64,000 nucleotides of DNA from positions 372,001-436,000 of the forward strand of contig CM034408.1 in assembly GCA_019925095.2 (NCBI GenBank), given 5' to 3'. The notes under the pieces are model-generated. The model saw nothing but the letters and a program-made list of their open reading frames with translations, did not search any database and was not told the DNA's origin. This stretch comes from Dendrolimus kikuchii. Taxonomy: Eukaryota > Arthropoda > Insecta > Lepidoptera > Lasiocampidae. This document shows, in pieces, positions 51,430 to 61,564 of the stretch; within the stretch, counting starts at the first letter, position 1; each line of letters opens with the position of its first letter. Made by a program: the position numbers and the translations under genes.

Positions 51430-51906
51430 CAACAAACACAAAATCCACCTGCATATCTGAAACAAAGCTCATTTATTACCCGTCGGCATTTGAACTAATA
51501 AAATTGAAATTCTTTTATGGTCGTCTTCTTTTGTTTACTAATTGGCATACGGCCTATTGTTGTATTGCAATCATTAGCCAGGTGTTACGGATTTAAAGTA
51601 CAAGCTGATTCTAGGAAATTCGGTCCACGCTGCCGGGCGGACATATTGCATTTGTGCAGTATAAAGCAATGGCCCGATTGAGGGAGGAGTTAGTCGAGCG
51701 AGAACCACGAACGAAGCGAGACGTGTGTACTAATCAGGAACCATAGTGACGGACTTTGCGCGTTTTATTGAATTACGACCTTCTGCATTACGTTTGGATT
51801 TGTTGCGTTCGATTATTTTGTACCTGTGTTATACGTGTTTGTATAGTTCTAATAAACTCTATAATAATTCCAACGGCATTTTAAATCGAGTTTCGTGACC
51901 CGTAAA
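51430..51906 (+). mobile_element. LTR-I, both ends eroded
   Basis: Shares ATTACCCGTCGGCATTTGAA, TAGTGACGGACTTTGCGCG and TTCTAATAAACTCTATAA with 30238-30738. The terminal CGTAACA is changed to CGTAAAA. Confidence 0.6.
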
Positions 51907-52342
51907 AATACTATTCTCGTAAGGCACTGCGGCGCGGTCAGCTTCCTTTAGACGGCTTCACTATGAGTGCTCGGGGCTCTGTCTGCCTGTTTTGTTCGTC
52001 TTTGTCTGCATAAGTATGAACGTTATTAATAATACATGTGGTTTTGTCCGCAGGTACGTTCCACAAAGTGTCGTTTACACTCGTCATGCAAGATGCGTGA
52101 GTATTATACAAGTCGTAAACAACTCTACAATGTTTGTTAGTCAAACAGATTTATATTCAAGTTTGTTAGTTTATACATCTGTTATTTAGGTTTATGTTTG
52201 TTTGTATAAGTGGTTGGGTACGTAAGATAGTTTTTCATATCGTCCTTCAGGCCACGCGTCACATTGGTAAGCAGCTCATTTAAAAGTAGGTGTTCTTTTT
52301 TAACTGCCATTTTAGCTATTTTGGACGCCTGTTCTTTTACGT
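51907..52342. other. No recognised feature
   Basis: Frames of 65-68 codons on both strands without similarity. Confidence 0.5.
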
Positions 52343-52640
52343 CTATTTTCTTCTATTTCCTGCGGCCGGGCGGCCTGTCGTAAGAGGCGACTTAACAACC
52401 CACAGCCAGGTGGTAGGGCATTTGCCCGACTGGATGGCTACCATCCCTGGTCTAGAGCATGCCGCCATAACAACCTTGAGTTGTGTTCCGGCATTAGTGA
52501 TCAGGTTCCAGACTCACTTAAGAGAGCAGCAGCGCATTTGTAGCACCTTTGGTGTTGCAAATGTCCATAGGCGATGGTAACCGCTTTCCATCCAGTGGGC
52601 CGTCTGCCTGTCTGCTGAACACCTGCAATAAAAAAAAAAA
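52343..52640 (+). mobile_element. SINE-A, 5'-truncated
   Basis: ATTTCCTGCGGCCGGGCGGC to CTGCAATAAAAAAAAAAAA; missing the first 33 or so bases. Confidence 0.9.
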
Positions 52641-52835
52641 ATGCGCTCTTGTCCTGTATCTTCTTATCAGTCTGCTTCTTATTTCTATTTCTACACATGA
52701 CGTAAGATAGGTTACGCTTTTATTCTATTACATTACCTATGGATAATAGTAATATATTTTTGAAAATTACTACGAGCTGATGCTGACATCAGCACATCGA
52801 GGTAATTGTTGCGTGAAATCCGCCAATATATTAAT

Positions 52836-52855
52836 GGGGGGGGGGGGGGGGGGGG
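52836..52855 (+). repeat. Homopolymer run of 20 G
   Basis: Directly beside the LINE or SINE 3' end at 52857. Length probably unreliable. Confidence 0.9.
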
Positions 52856-52856
52856 A

Positions 52857-52990
52857 TAAACACTTTATTACACACCAAATCGAAAAAGACCATATTTACA
52901 ATATTTTCTAGGCAATACAAATACAATAGGCGGCCTTATCGATCGAAGCGATCTCTTCCAAACAACCTAAATCAAAGAAATTTGAATCAA
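52857..52990 (-). mobile_element. LINE or SINE 3' end
   Basis: Complement has GGAAGAGATCGCTTCGATCG and AATAAAGTG near the left end. A TCAATCAATCAAAT tract follows at the right. Relative of 3791 and 24895. Confidence 0.5.
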
Positions 52991-53007
52991 TCAATCAAAT
53001 AAATAAA

Positions 53008-53235
53008 TCGGCAGACAAACACACACATTGTATATCCCCAAGCTAAGCAAGTTACGCTTGTGTTATGGGTTATATACAACGGGCTACTTTGGGGCCGATC
53101 CCCGACACCCAGACCATAGTAAATAGGAGAAAGTGCGTTTCCGAAATTTACCATGCCAGGAATTGAAGCCGGACCCTCAGCATTCCAGGGAGTTCGGCCG
53201 ACTAAGACTTAACGCGCTCAACCACAGAGGCTGTC
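53008..53235 (-). mobile_element. SINE-C, diverged, minus strand
   Basis: Complement contains TGGTTGAGCGCG (A-box-like), GGCTTCAATTCCTGGCA (degenerate B box) and CCCCAAAGTAGCCCGTTG. Confidence 0.75.
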
Positions 53236-53275
53236 AATGTCAAAATAACTGTTTTTTGTTAAATGCATATATTTT

Positions 53276-53430
53276 TTTTGTCTGTCTGGATGTTCCGGCT
53301 AATCTCTGAAATGGCTGAAGCGATTTTGACGGGACTTTCGCTGGCAGATAGATGATATTTGGAGTAATTTAGGCACTTTTTATTTAGAGTTCCGCGAAAA
53401 TAGTTCTACGCGGACGAAGTCGCACAGTTA
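53276..53430 (+). mobile_element. Helitron-like 3' part
   Basis: GTTCCGGCTAATCTCTGAAA, GGACTTTCGCTGGCAGATAG and TACGCGGACGAAGTCGCACAG; terminal CTAG decayed to TTAG. Confidence 0.5.
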
Positions 53431-53894
53431 GTGAGTTATATTATTTGAACCCATTACATCTAAATATATTAACAAAACACGGGAATGTTTATTAATTTTC
53501 CACATAATTGCACGTTAGGAACAATGTGAAATTGTTCGAGTCGCCGTTGCCCGCCATAACACAATAAACTATCCTAGTTTTGTTATGTTTGTCTGTTTGC
53601 GTACAGCGAAAATCCATTTAAACCAGCTCCATAGGGTTGCGGCTGAACAAACAGACCAATATTTTATTAAAATATTATGTTTTCATCCCTATTTTGATTT
53701 CCAGAATATTTTATTATTATATTGTATCTCTTTAAAGACCGGTATTTATTCTATATAATAATTATTATTTTGTAAACAAAGATTTTGTTTTTACCAATAT
53801 GACTGCAAAATCCTAAAAAAATATTTTTCAAACTTGCCTAAAGCTTTTGAGAAAATACGCTATGACGCTATTAAAAGTGCAATTACGGCGGATG
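53431..53894. other. No recognised feature
   Basis: AT-rich flank of the minisatellite. Confidence 0.5.
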
Positions 53895-55235
53895 CGGCAC
53901 GCAGCAGACGACAGCAGGAGGCAGCAACAGCAAGTACCACGACAGCAGACAACAACAATAAGTGCCGCGGCGGCAGACAGTAACAGCAAGTGCCACGACG
54001 GCAGACAACAACAACAAGTGCCGCGACGGCAGATAGCAACAGCAAGTGCCGCGACGGCAGACAGCAACAACAAGTGCCGCGATGGCAGACAGCTACAACA
54101 AGTGCCGCGACGGCAGACAGCAACAACAAGTGCCGCGACGGCAGACAGCAACAGCAAGTGCCGCGACGGCAGATAGCAACAGCAAGTGCCGCGACGGCAG
54201 ACAGCAACAACAAGTGCCGCGATGGCAGACAGCAACAACAAGTGCCGCGACAGCAGACAACAACAATAAGTGCCGCGGCGGCAGACAGTAACAGCAAGTG
54301 CCACGACGGCAGACAACAACAACAAGTGCCGCGACGGCAGATAGCAACAGCAAGTGCCGCGACGGCAGACAGCAACAACAAGTGCCGCGATGGCAGACAG
54401 CTACAACAAGTGCCGCGACGGCAGACAGCAACAACAAGTGCCGCGACGGCAGACAGCAACAGCAAGTGCCGCGACGGCAGATAGCAACAGCAAGTGCCGC
54501 GACGGCAGACAACAACAACAAGTGCCGCGATGGCAGACAGCAACAACAAGTGCCGCGACGGCAGACAGCAACAGCAAGTGCCGCGACGGCAGACAGCAAC
54601 AGCAAGTGCCGCGACGGCAGATAGTAACAGCAAGTGCCGCGGCGGCAGACAGTAACAGCAAGTGCCGCGACGGCAGACAGCAACAGCAAGTACCGCGACA
54701 GCAGACAGCTACAACAAGTGCCGCAACGGCAGATAGTAACAGCAAGTGCCGCGACGGCAGACAGTAACAGCAAGTGCCGCAACGGCAGACAGTAACAGCA
54801 AGTGCCGCGACGGCAGACAGCAACAGCAGTGCCGCGACGGCAGACATCAACGCAAGTGCCGCGACGGCAGACAGCAACAGCAAGTGCCGCGACGGCAGAC
54901 AGCAACAGCAAGTGCCGCGACGGCAGACAGCAACAGCAAGTGCCGCGACGGCAGATAGTAACAGCAAGTGCCGCGGCGGCAGACAGTAATAACAAGTGCC
55001 GCGACGGCAGACAGCAACACCAGTGCCGCGACGGCAGACAGCAACGCAAGTGCCGCGACGGCAGATAGCAACAATAAGTGCCGCGACGGCAGACAGCAAC
55101 AACAAGTGCCGCGATGGCAGACAGCAACAACAAGTGCCGCGACGGCAGACAGCAACAGCAAGTGCCGCGATGGCAGACAGCAACAACAAGTGCCGCGACG
55201 GCAGACAGCAACAGCAAGTGCCGCGACGGCACACA
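53895..55235 (+). repeat. 28-bp minisatellite, about 48 units, with 308-bp higher-order repeat
   Basis: Unit GCCGCGACGGCAGACAGCAA then CAGCAAGT, with recurring variants (GATGG, CGGCGG, AGATAG, AACAAC). The variant pattern beginning AGTGCCGCGGCGGCAGACAG at 53961 recurs at 54269, exactly 11 units (308 bp) later. Since 28 is not divisible by three, each frame cycles through all phases. None has a stop codon in the common unit, which yields open frames up to 379 codons on minus and 164 on plus. These are by-products, not genes. Confidence 0.95.
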
Positions 55236-55284
55236 GTATTACTTTCTAATATTAATTTGTAAAAAACTGATTTGATATTCGACT

Positions 55285-55545
55285 TTAATTGCTAAGCGTC
55301 AGGTCCTGACTTGTTTTTACGCGCTGTGGTGGAACGCGGACATGTTGGAAGACGAATAATGTCACAAATAATTTACCTTCCACTGAAATTGTATCCCAGG
55401 ATGTTTTTGGTGCAAGATCATGATAAATTAAAGAGGTTACAGAACTAAACTGTTTACTTAAACGGCAATAACTCCTAAAAGTTTCTTCATTATCGTCGAA
55501 ATGTCTTTTTATCCAACATTCATAACAGCCTTCTTCCACTAATCT
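55285..55545 (-). pseudogene. PIF/Harbinger-like transposase N-terminal fragment
   Basis: The minus frame reads EGCYECWIKRHFDDNEETFR, SYCRLSKQFSSVTSLIYHDL, APKTSWDTISVEGKLFVTLF. The FRxYxRLS...L...IS.EEKL.VTL layout fits the N-terminal part of PIF/Harbinger nucleases as I remember them. The DDE catalytic region is missing and the frame ends after QDLTLSN. Confidence 0.45.
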
Positions 55546-55547
55546 TC

Positions 55548-55705
55548 ATGAATTCATCTATCTTAAATTTTGCCGATGATATGAAAGTTTTCAAGTCTGT
55601 GAACTGCGTAAAAAGACACCTATATTATTTGATTACTTTTTAAAAGGGCAAAAGCTTCAATCAGTTCAAGAAATCAAAGATCTCGGTGTTATACACGAAA
55701 GATAA
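55548..55705 (+). pseudogene. LINE reverse-transcriptase remnant with FADD box
   Basis: The plus frame reads FMNSSILNFADDMKVFKSVN, where FADD is the RT catalytic box. After a stop, GQKLQSVQEIKDLGVIHER follows, the usual KDLGV motif downstream of the RT palm. The segment between is mostly deleted. Jockey/I-type LINE by inference. Confidence 0.5.
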
Positions 55706-55708
55706 AAA

Positions 55709-56365
55709 CTACAAATAGTAAATAGGTCCCAAATCACCGTCAGTTGGGAACGTTCCCAAAACGCTGGCTGCATTGCCACGTTGTATGGCAACGCTTATGC
55801 GTTGCCCAAAATACAGGCCAGCGTTTTGGTTTCGTGAGACATCTATCAACCGTTTTGATAGGTCTCGATAAAGGCGATGGGCTTCTGGACCCCATGGCCC
55901 GAGAGTTTCGACACCAAAAGCCGCAAATATATATCCACTACCAACGGATGCATATTTGCGGCGTTTTAGGTCCTCTTGTCGGGCGGCAGCTGCACCAGCT
56001 ACCACAGCCGTATCGGGAAGATGGGACGCTGCCAAAGTGTCAACGCACGTTGCGTCCCAAACTAATGGTCGTCCCATCTTCCATGGCACCAAAGACATCC
56101 CGTCCGGTCTCTTGCCATCGTCGCGACACAGTCCATTCGGTTCTAAAATGGCTGGGGTCCCGGTGGTGACAAGAGCCCGGCGGATAATGTCATTTAGTGC
56201 AGCATGGCGTGGTATTCTGCCGGCGCTTCTGACGCGTGTTAAGAAATCAAGATATGATGTATACATTAAACGCATTGAACAAATACAAGTAAAACTTATT
56301 AAATAGCTAAATTTTAGGGCCGACTCCAAATTTAAAGATTTTAGTATATCATGTAAGAATGTCAA
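55709..56365 (-). CDS. END-S: TE-encoded PD-(D/E)XK-like domain, intact 218-codon frame
   Basis: Uninterrupted minus frame. From residue 48 it is recognisable as a domain I have seen in many arthropod TE or retroelement-derived proteins: SAGRIPRHAALNDIIRRAL (48-66), EPNGLCRDDGKRPDG (75-89), WDATCVDTLA (103-112), an Ala-rich stretch, FGVETLGPWGP and ISVAIQRGNAASVLGTF near the end. Spacing of E75, PD87-88 and D104 with a Thr two residues on resembles a PD-(D/E)XK nuclease core; this function is inferred. The first 45 or so residues may be flanking DNA, so this is a 5'-truncated copy. Sister fragments: 12617, 12713, 45218. Confidence 0.55.
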   Translation of the reverse strand: MTFLHDILKSLNLESALKFSYLISFTCICSMRLMYTSYLDFLTRVRSAGRIPRHAALNDIIRRALVTTGTPAILEPNGLCRDDGKRPDGMSLVPWKMGRPLVWDATCVDTLAASHLPDTAVVAGAAAARQEDLKRRKYASVGSGYIFAAFGVETLGPWGPEAHRLYRDLSKRLIDVSRNQNAGLYFGQRISVAIQRGNAASVLGTFPTDGDLGPIYYL

Positions 56366-56464
56366 AGAAGCAAGTGAGGTGTGTAAGAATAAGCCTAAAT
56401 GGCGCTCTGTTGTTCGTGCCTACCCCGCAAGGGACCTGGCGTGAAGTTATGCATGTATGTATGT
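56350..56464 (+). mobile_element. RTE-B 3' end, 115 bp
   Basis: Begins at AAGAATGTCAAAGAAGC, ends ARDLA (E to D) and TGA, then (TATG)-like ATGCATGTATGTATG. Confidence 0.85.
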
Positions 56465-56593
56465 GAGAATCACCATTTTCTGAAACTCGCACAGCGCCGG
56501 GAAATCACTGATTTAACTTTCCTAGCTCGTATTGTAAACTCGCAGAAATTCGATTGTCCTGAATTACCTAACAAAATAGAGAGAGAGAGATAT

Positions 56594-56625
56594 ATACATA
56601 CATACATACATAACTTCACGCCAGT
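56594..56625 (-). mobile_element. RTE-B smallest fragment, 32 bp
   Basis: Only (CATA)n and ACTTCACGCCAGTT remain: the tail, stop codon and last four codons. Confidence 0.75.
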
Positions 56626-56881
56626 TGTTAATAGCTCACTATCACTGATGTGTTATTATTACAATGTGAATAGCTGATAGTCATCCAAAAATTGTAAAAT
56701 AAAATAATAGGCTTTCTGCTGTGTCTTTGGAATGCATATGACAGCAAATGAAGCCCGACAGCATTTGCTGTCAGCCGTATGCTGCTGCCTGCAGCGTCCG
56801 TCGGAATTGATGGAAACTTAACCAAACAAACGTACTTGACGATTTTAACAATTTCTTTTTTGTCAACATACCAAGGCAACC

Positions 56882-57071
56882 TTCCACGATCAAATTGATC
56901 GTGTAGTAGCAGAAGGTGATGTCAGGAGCCTTAAGAACAGACGAGCGTGCATGACAAGAGCTATGAATATCAAAGAAGCAAGTGAGGTGTGTAAGAATAA
57001 GCCTGAATGGCGCTCTGTTACTCGTACCTACCCCGCAAGGGAACTGGCGTGAAGTCATGTATGTATGCATG
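56882..57071 (+). mobile_element. RTE-B 3' end, 190 bp
   Basis: 13-bp duplication TACCAAGGCAACC (56869-56881, 57072-57084). One in-frame TAG replaces CTA in DRVLAEGD (GTGTAGTAGCAGAAGG). Confidence 0.9.
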
Positions 57072-57084
57072 TACCAAGGCAACC

Positions 57085-57570
57085 CTAAAAACAAGCCATC
57101 TTTAATTACTAAATAAGGAAAGTATGTCATTTTCTTTTTATCATGAAAGCTTAGTCAATCTAATTTCGACTTTCCTTACAGAACATACACTGCATTACAC
57201 CTTGTCTAATTTTACCTAACTACTGTCTGAAAGCCGAATATAATACATTCTGAATTCCACGTTGTGTCCGTTGCGTAAAGGTTATTTTCTCATAACAGTG
57301 AAATTTCTACTTACAAGATATGTAATAGTATTTCTTCTTACTTGGGAATAAGGTTGATTTTTCATTATATTACAGGAATAAGGAAAGCCTTTGAGTGTAC
57401 TATGAGTAAATAAATAAGTATATACGTTATCAAATGGTAGCTACGAGTTATTTCTGTTATGAGATTGTACGCAGCTTGTTCAGAATTTATTAGTGTCCGC
57501 CATATTGGATTCTTGGTAACGTGTAGACGATTCTTCGCTATGCTTCTGATTAGTGTTTTTTTTTTAAAGG
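57085..57570. other. No recognised feature
   Basis: Unassigned AT-rich DNA. Confidence 0.5.
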
Positions 57571-57582
57571 AGAAACAAGATT

Positions 57583-57871
57583 TAAGATGTGGAAAGAATG
57601 CATGATGAAAGAATGACTAAACAAATATACAATGCAAAAGTGGATGGATGCAGAAGTCGTGGAAGGCCACGACACACCTTCCATGATCAAATTGATCGTG
57701 TACTAGCAGAAGGTGATGTCAGGAGCCTTAAGAACCGACGAGCGTGCATGACAAGAGTTATGAATGTCAAAGAAGCAGGTGAGGTGTGTAAGAATAAGCC
57801 TAAATGGCACTCTGTTGTTCGTGCCTACCCCGCAAGGGAACTGGCGTGAAGTTATGTATGTATGTGTATGT
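57583..57871 (+). mobile_element. RTE-B 3' end, 289 bp
   Basis: 12-bp duplication AGAAACAAGATT (57571-57582, 57872-57883). Open from VERMHDERMTKQIYNAKVDG to ARELA. Confidence 0.93.
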
Positions 57872-58098
57872 AGAAACAAGATTCCAAATAAGCTCTTATC
57901 AAATTTTTGTATTGGTTGTTTTTTTAACATTTTGTTGAGTAAAATAATGAAGCATTAAGACGTGTATGTATACTTAGCTTCCAAATTTAGATGATAATCC
58001 ATTCAATTAGAAGCTGGATCTATCAAATCAGTTATGAATAGTAATAATTAACAATCTCTTTTCTAAATTAGATTACACTCTACAATTAGAAACGAACT

Positions 58099-58253
58099 AG
58101 TTGGCGGTAGGCTAAATAAAACTTTAACCATACTTATTGACACTGGAGATCTTCGTCTTCCGTGATCACGGTTACTGAAAAGTGGCCAAAACGTCGGAGT
58201 AATAAAAATCAAATACATTACCGCGCTTAAAACCGTTAAAACGTGGTTTAATT
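58099..58253 (+). mobile_element. PLE-F 3' end, 5'-truncated
   Basis: GTTGGCGGTAGGCTAAATAA to GTTAAAACGTGGTTTAATTA. The hammerhead-like stem II is GGTTAC/GTGGCC here, still fully paired through two G-U pairs, but GAAAC has become AAAAC. Confidence 0.65.
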
Positions 58254-58261
58254 AAGTCTCT

Positions 58262-58415
58262 TTTATTTCACCTTCTCCCAACTATTTGGGATGGGTTGGG
58301 TACAATATGTCTTTTTCTTCCTCTATTCTGACATACATCCTCTGTCACACCACAAATCATCATATCATTCTTCAAACAATCCATCCATCTATTTTTTGGT
58401 CTTTGGGTTTTAAAG
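58262..58415 (-). pseudogene. RTE-V LINE C-terminus fragment
   Basis: Complement reads KKRWMDCLKNDMMICGVTED near the right half and ends HIVPTPNSWEKVK-like. Matches 1326 and 45438. Confidence 0.55.
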
Positions 58416-58471
58416 TTCACCAGGGTTGGGTTGATAAACCTAAAGGCTTAATTAAAAAATATATAAAAACA

Positions 58472-58634
58472 TACACACATACATACATACATAACTTCAC
58501 GCCAGTTCCCTTGCGGGGTAGGCACGAACAACAGAGTGCCATTTAGGCTTATTCTTACACACCCCACTTGCCTCTTTGACATTCATAACTCTTGTCATGC
58601 AAGCTCGTCTGTTCTTAAGGCTCCTGACATCATC
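58472..58634 (-). mobile_element. RTE-B 3' end, 163 bp
   Basis: 13-bp duplication ATATATAAAAACA (58459-58471, 58635-58647). Confidence 0.9.
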
Positions 58635-58682
58635 ATATATAAAAACAAAATTCTGAAACGTTATGAATTAACTCCACTGGCT

Positions 58683-58990
58683 CAAAGAAAGAAAGAAAGA
58701 AAAACTTTGTTTGAACAAATAGCGACGTAATTACATACCTTATACATTAGTAAACACGGGGCATATATTGAGAATTTGTACGCCGCAATTCCAGCAAACA
58801 AGGTTTGCACTCAGCATATTGCTGTGCCGGAATTATATCCGACACAACGCTGATTTTCAGTGCTAACCTTCCTCTTGGCGTAGGACCGAAACGACCCAAT
58901 TTTGTTAAATAATAATCATTAATAAAACTTATGTAATATTTAATTTGTAAAAGAAATAAATAAGTTTTAATAAAACCAACAATAAAATAC
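58683..58990 (-). mobile_element. REP-G copy, uninterrupted
   Basis: CAAAGAAAGAAAGAAAGAAA, GACGTAATTACATACC, CAGCATATTGCTGTGCCGG and GACCCAATTTTGTTAAATAA in one piece. This is the empty-site version for the RTE-B insertion at 15851. Confidence 0.65.
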
Positions 58991-59331
58991 CGTGACGCCG
59001 CTCTAGGGTCAAGCGGAAGATCAGCGTTGGTCTGGCAGAACATTTTTGCTGAGCTTGATCGAATTCTTAGGACTTAATATGTATATCTTCAGATACATTG
59101 TGGTTGTTTTCTCTTTTTTTATTGTATTTAAATTTTACTTTTAATGTGTTTGTTTTATATGTCCTAAAAATAAACTTGTTTTCGTTCTTTCTTTCTTTCA
59201 AATACTTTGTTACTTCAAACTCAACGTAATCTAAACCATTTTTACTCTGTAAGAAATCGAGGGAAGCAAAAATTATATTACACACATCTGTATTATTTTG
59301 GGTGGCGTTCGAAAATAATGTACGTCCAATT
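58991..59331. other. No recognised feature
   Basis: CAAGCGGAAGATCAGCGTTG near 59015 corresponds in reverse to 8170. The rest is unassigned. Confidence 0.45.
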
Positions 59332-59547
59332 TTTTTTATATTGCATGAGTTCAGCAGACAGGCAGACGGCTGATGGAAAGCGGTTACCATCGGCTATGGA
59401 CATTTAACACATCAAAGGTGTCACTAATTGCTCCTCTCTAAAAGGAAACTGGAATCTGGCCACTAATGTCGCAACACAACTCAATGTTGTTATAGCGGCC
59501 TACTCTAGACCAGGGGTGGTAGCTATTCAGCCGGGCAAATACCCATA
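59332..59547 (-). mobile_element. SINE-A, both ends shortened
   Basis: TGCATGAGTTCAGCAGACAG to AGCCGGGCAAATACCC; diverged. Confidence 0.75.
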
Positions 59548-59555
59548 CTACACCC

Positions 59556-60006
59556 TACCTAATTAATCATGTCACAACAATTAAACAATAAATTATGACA
59601 CCACACAAAGTCAAAAACACATAACTAACAATAAAACTTATACACATACTCAAACCAACGCGCACAAAGAGCCTAAAAATTAATAACCCAGGCACAGAAA
59701 AGAAAAAACCAACACACATGGCACTAGATAGGACTATATATATGTATAGATATAAGGCCAACACTGCACATGCACTTCCTCACAACACCAGCATGTAACA
59801 GATACACTCTGCATTAGTATAAGTTTAGTATTAAAAATAGGATAAATTAATATAATAAGTTAATCTTAAGGTACACCATAGCATATAAATCACTAAATTA
59901 ATGTCACACACAGTAACAAAAGTAAACAATAAGCATGTATGGACTCTAAAATTTTTCATAGAAATTAAGTAGTAAAAAAGGGTACGGAACTCGAGTCTGT
60001 AGAGAT
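59556..60006 (-). mobile_element. REP-Q copy, about 450 bp
   Basis: Reverse match to 33563-33980; ends GGTACGGAACTCGAGTCTGT. It meets the ATT tract that borders REP-M. Confidence 0.6.
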
Positions 60007-60028
60007 GCTAATAATAATAATAATAAAT

Positions 60029-60666
60029 ACCCGCACGGGGGATTTGTACCCGCAGGGGGGCTTTGTGGCGAAGCCTTAGGTGAGTAGCGACACCTCGTAC
60101 CTGACTCCGGGGACCAAGGCAAGGCTCCCGCCTCCGTGCTTGCGTTAACCGGCCGGCACGGAGTGGAGATCGCTAGAGCTAAGACTCAAGCTCCAGGGGT
60201 GGAAGTGATAAATGGCCTAACGTCGGAAGTAGCTGAGGTGAACCTGCAGCCCACCTCTCGACACCCCTTAGCCACTCGCACCCATGTTGCCCCTGTCTTC
60301 TATGGCATTTTTTGGGGCCCATGCAGGGAGTGGCGAGTCACCGTCTGCCCATTTTTCCATGTTCCCCGAACATTGCGACGGGCAGACGCCATAGTCCCCA
60401 TAGTCCCAGACCCCTAGTACCACTAGCAGTTCAGCCCAATAGCCCGGTACTTTTTGTCCTCATTTCCCGCAATAGTCCTACACTGGCCGGGGCTTGTCCT
60501 TGGGTGCATACTATATGGTGTAGACAGGGATAATCGCCGGTCAGTGTCACGCCACATTTACATTAAATTTGTCAAAGGGCCTCTACGTGTTGGCCTTCCC
60601 ATGGCCCCACGCAAGCCCTCCAAATGTCCGGGCCATTTTTATGGCCCGTGGTCTTCAAAGACATAC
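60029..60666 (+). mobile_element. REP-M copy, plus orientation
   Basis: (ATA)n upstream, CCCGCAGGGGGGCTTTGTGG start, AAAGACATAC end followed by an ATAATAATA tract. The frame at 60136-60417 (TGRHGVEIARAKTQAPGVEV) matches the other copies over its first 60 or so residues. Confidence 0.65.
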
Positions 60667-60691
60667 ATTTATTATAATAATAAAAAAAACT

Positions 60692-60735
60692 ACAGCCTAC
60701 CACCTGGTTGCGGGTGTCTCCGTTCCTGCACGGAT
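60692..60735 (-). mobile_element. SINE-A 5'-end scrap
   Basis: GCCTACCACCTGGTTGCGGG and CCGTTCCTGCACGGAT: the first 75 or so consensus bases with a deletion. Confidence 0.7.
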
Positions 60736-60852
60736 AATATCCATAAAAAGCTGCAACGTTAACCAGTCAGATTAAGCGATTTCATACAAATTGTGCCTTC
60801 GATGTGTTTTCCTTTCACTATGAACGAGGCGGTGTTTATATTTTTCTATTTA

Positions 60853-61152
60853 CATACATACATACATAACTTCACGCCAGTTCCCTTGCGGGGTAGGCAC
60901 GAACAACAGAGTGCCATTTAGGCTTATTCTTACACAGCTCACTTGCCTCTTTGACATTCATAACTCTTGTCATGCACACTCGTCTGTTCTTAAGGCTCCT
61001 GACATCACCTTCTGCTAGTACACGATCAATTTGATCATGGAAGGTGTGTCGTGGCCTTCCACGACTTCTGCATCCATCCACTTTTGCATTGTATATCTGT
61101 TTAGTCATTCTTTCATCATGCATTCTTTCCACATGCCCGAACCACCGGAGCA
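60853..61152 (-). mobile_element. RTE-B 3' end, 300 bp
   Basis: 12-bp duplication TTTTTCTATTTA (60841-60852, 61153-61164). Open from MLRWFGHVERMHDERMTKQI to ARELA. Confidence 0.93.
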
Positions 61153-61417
61153 TTTTTCTATTTAAATAATAAAAATGCGTTTTCGTACTTAAATTGTAAT
61201 TAACCAAGGCTTTGTTGTACCCACAATAAGTACGTTAACTAACAATTGCTGTGAGTGCAAGTGAACAAGTATATAAAGGTCGAGTATTTTATTGCTCGTG
61301 CAGTTAATTGCAGTTAGCACTCACATCAACTCTGCGTGTTTACATCCAGGGACGTACTCAGAATATAATTATGTTTATTATTGGAAATATTGTCTCATAC
61401 TTAACAAAAGTAATGGT

Positions 61418-61528
61418 ACATACATACATACATACATAACTTCACGCCAGTTCCCTTGCGGGGTAGGCACGAACAACAGAGCGCCATTCATGCTTATTCT
61501 TACACACCTCACTTGCTTCTTTGACATT
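61418..61528 (-). mobile_element. RTE-B 3' end, 111 bp
   Basis: 13-bp duplication CAAAAGTAATGGT (61405-61417, 61529-61541). Confidence 0.9.
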
Positions 61529-61564
61529 CAAAAGTAATGGTTTATATATATATTATTATATTAT

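Noticed and set aside
54093..55232. 379-codon minus frame (Cys/Leu-rich) and overlapping plus frames
   Set aside because: Produced by a 28-bp tandem repeat without stop codons; all phases and both strands are open, so it is not evidence of a gene.
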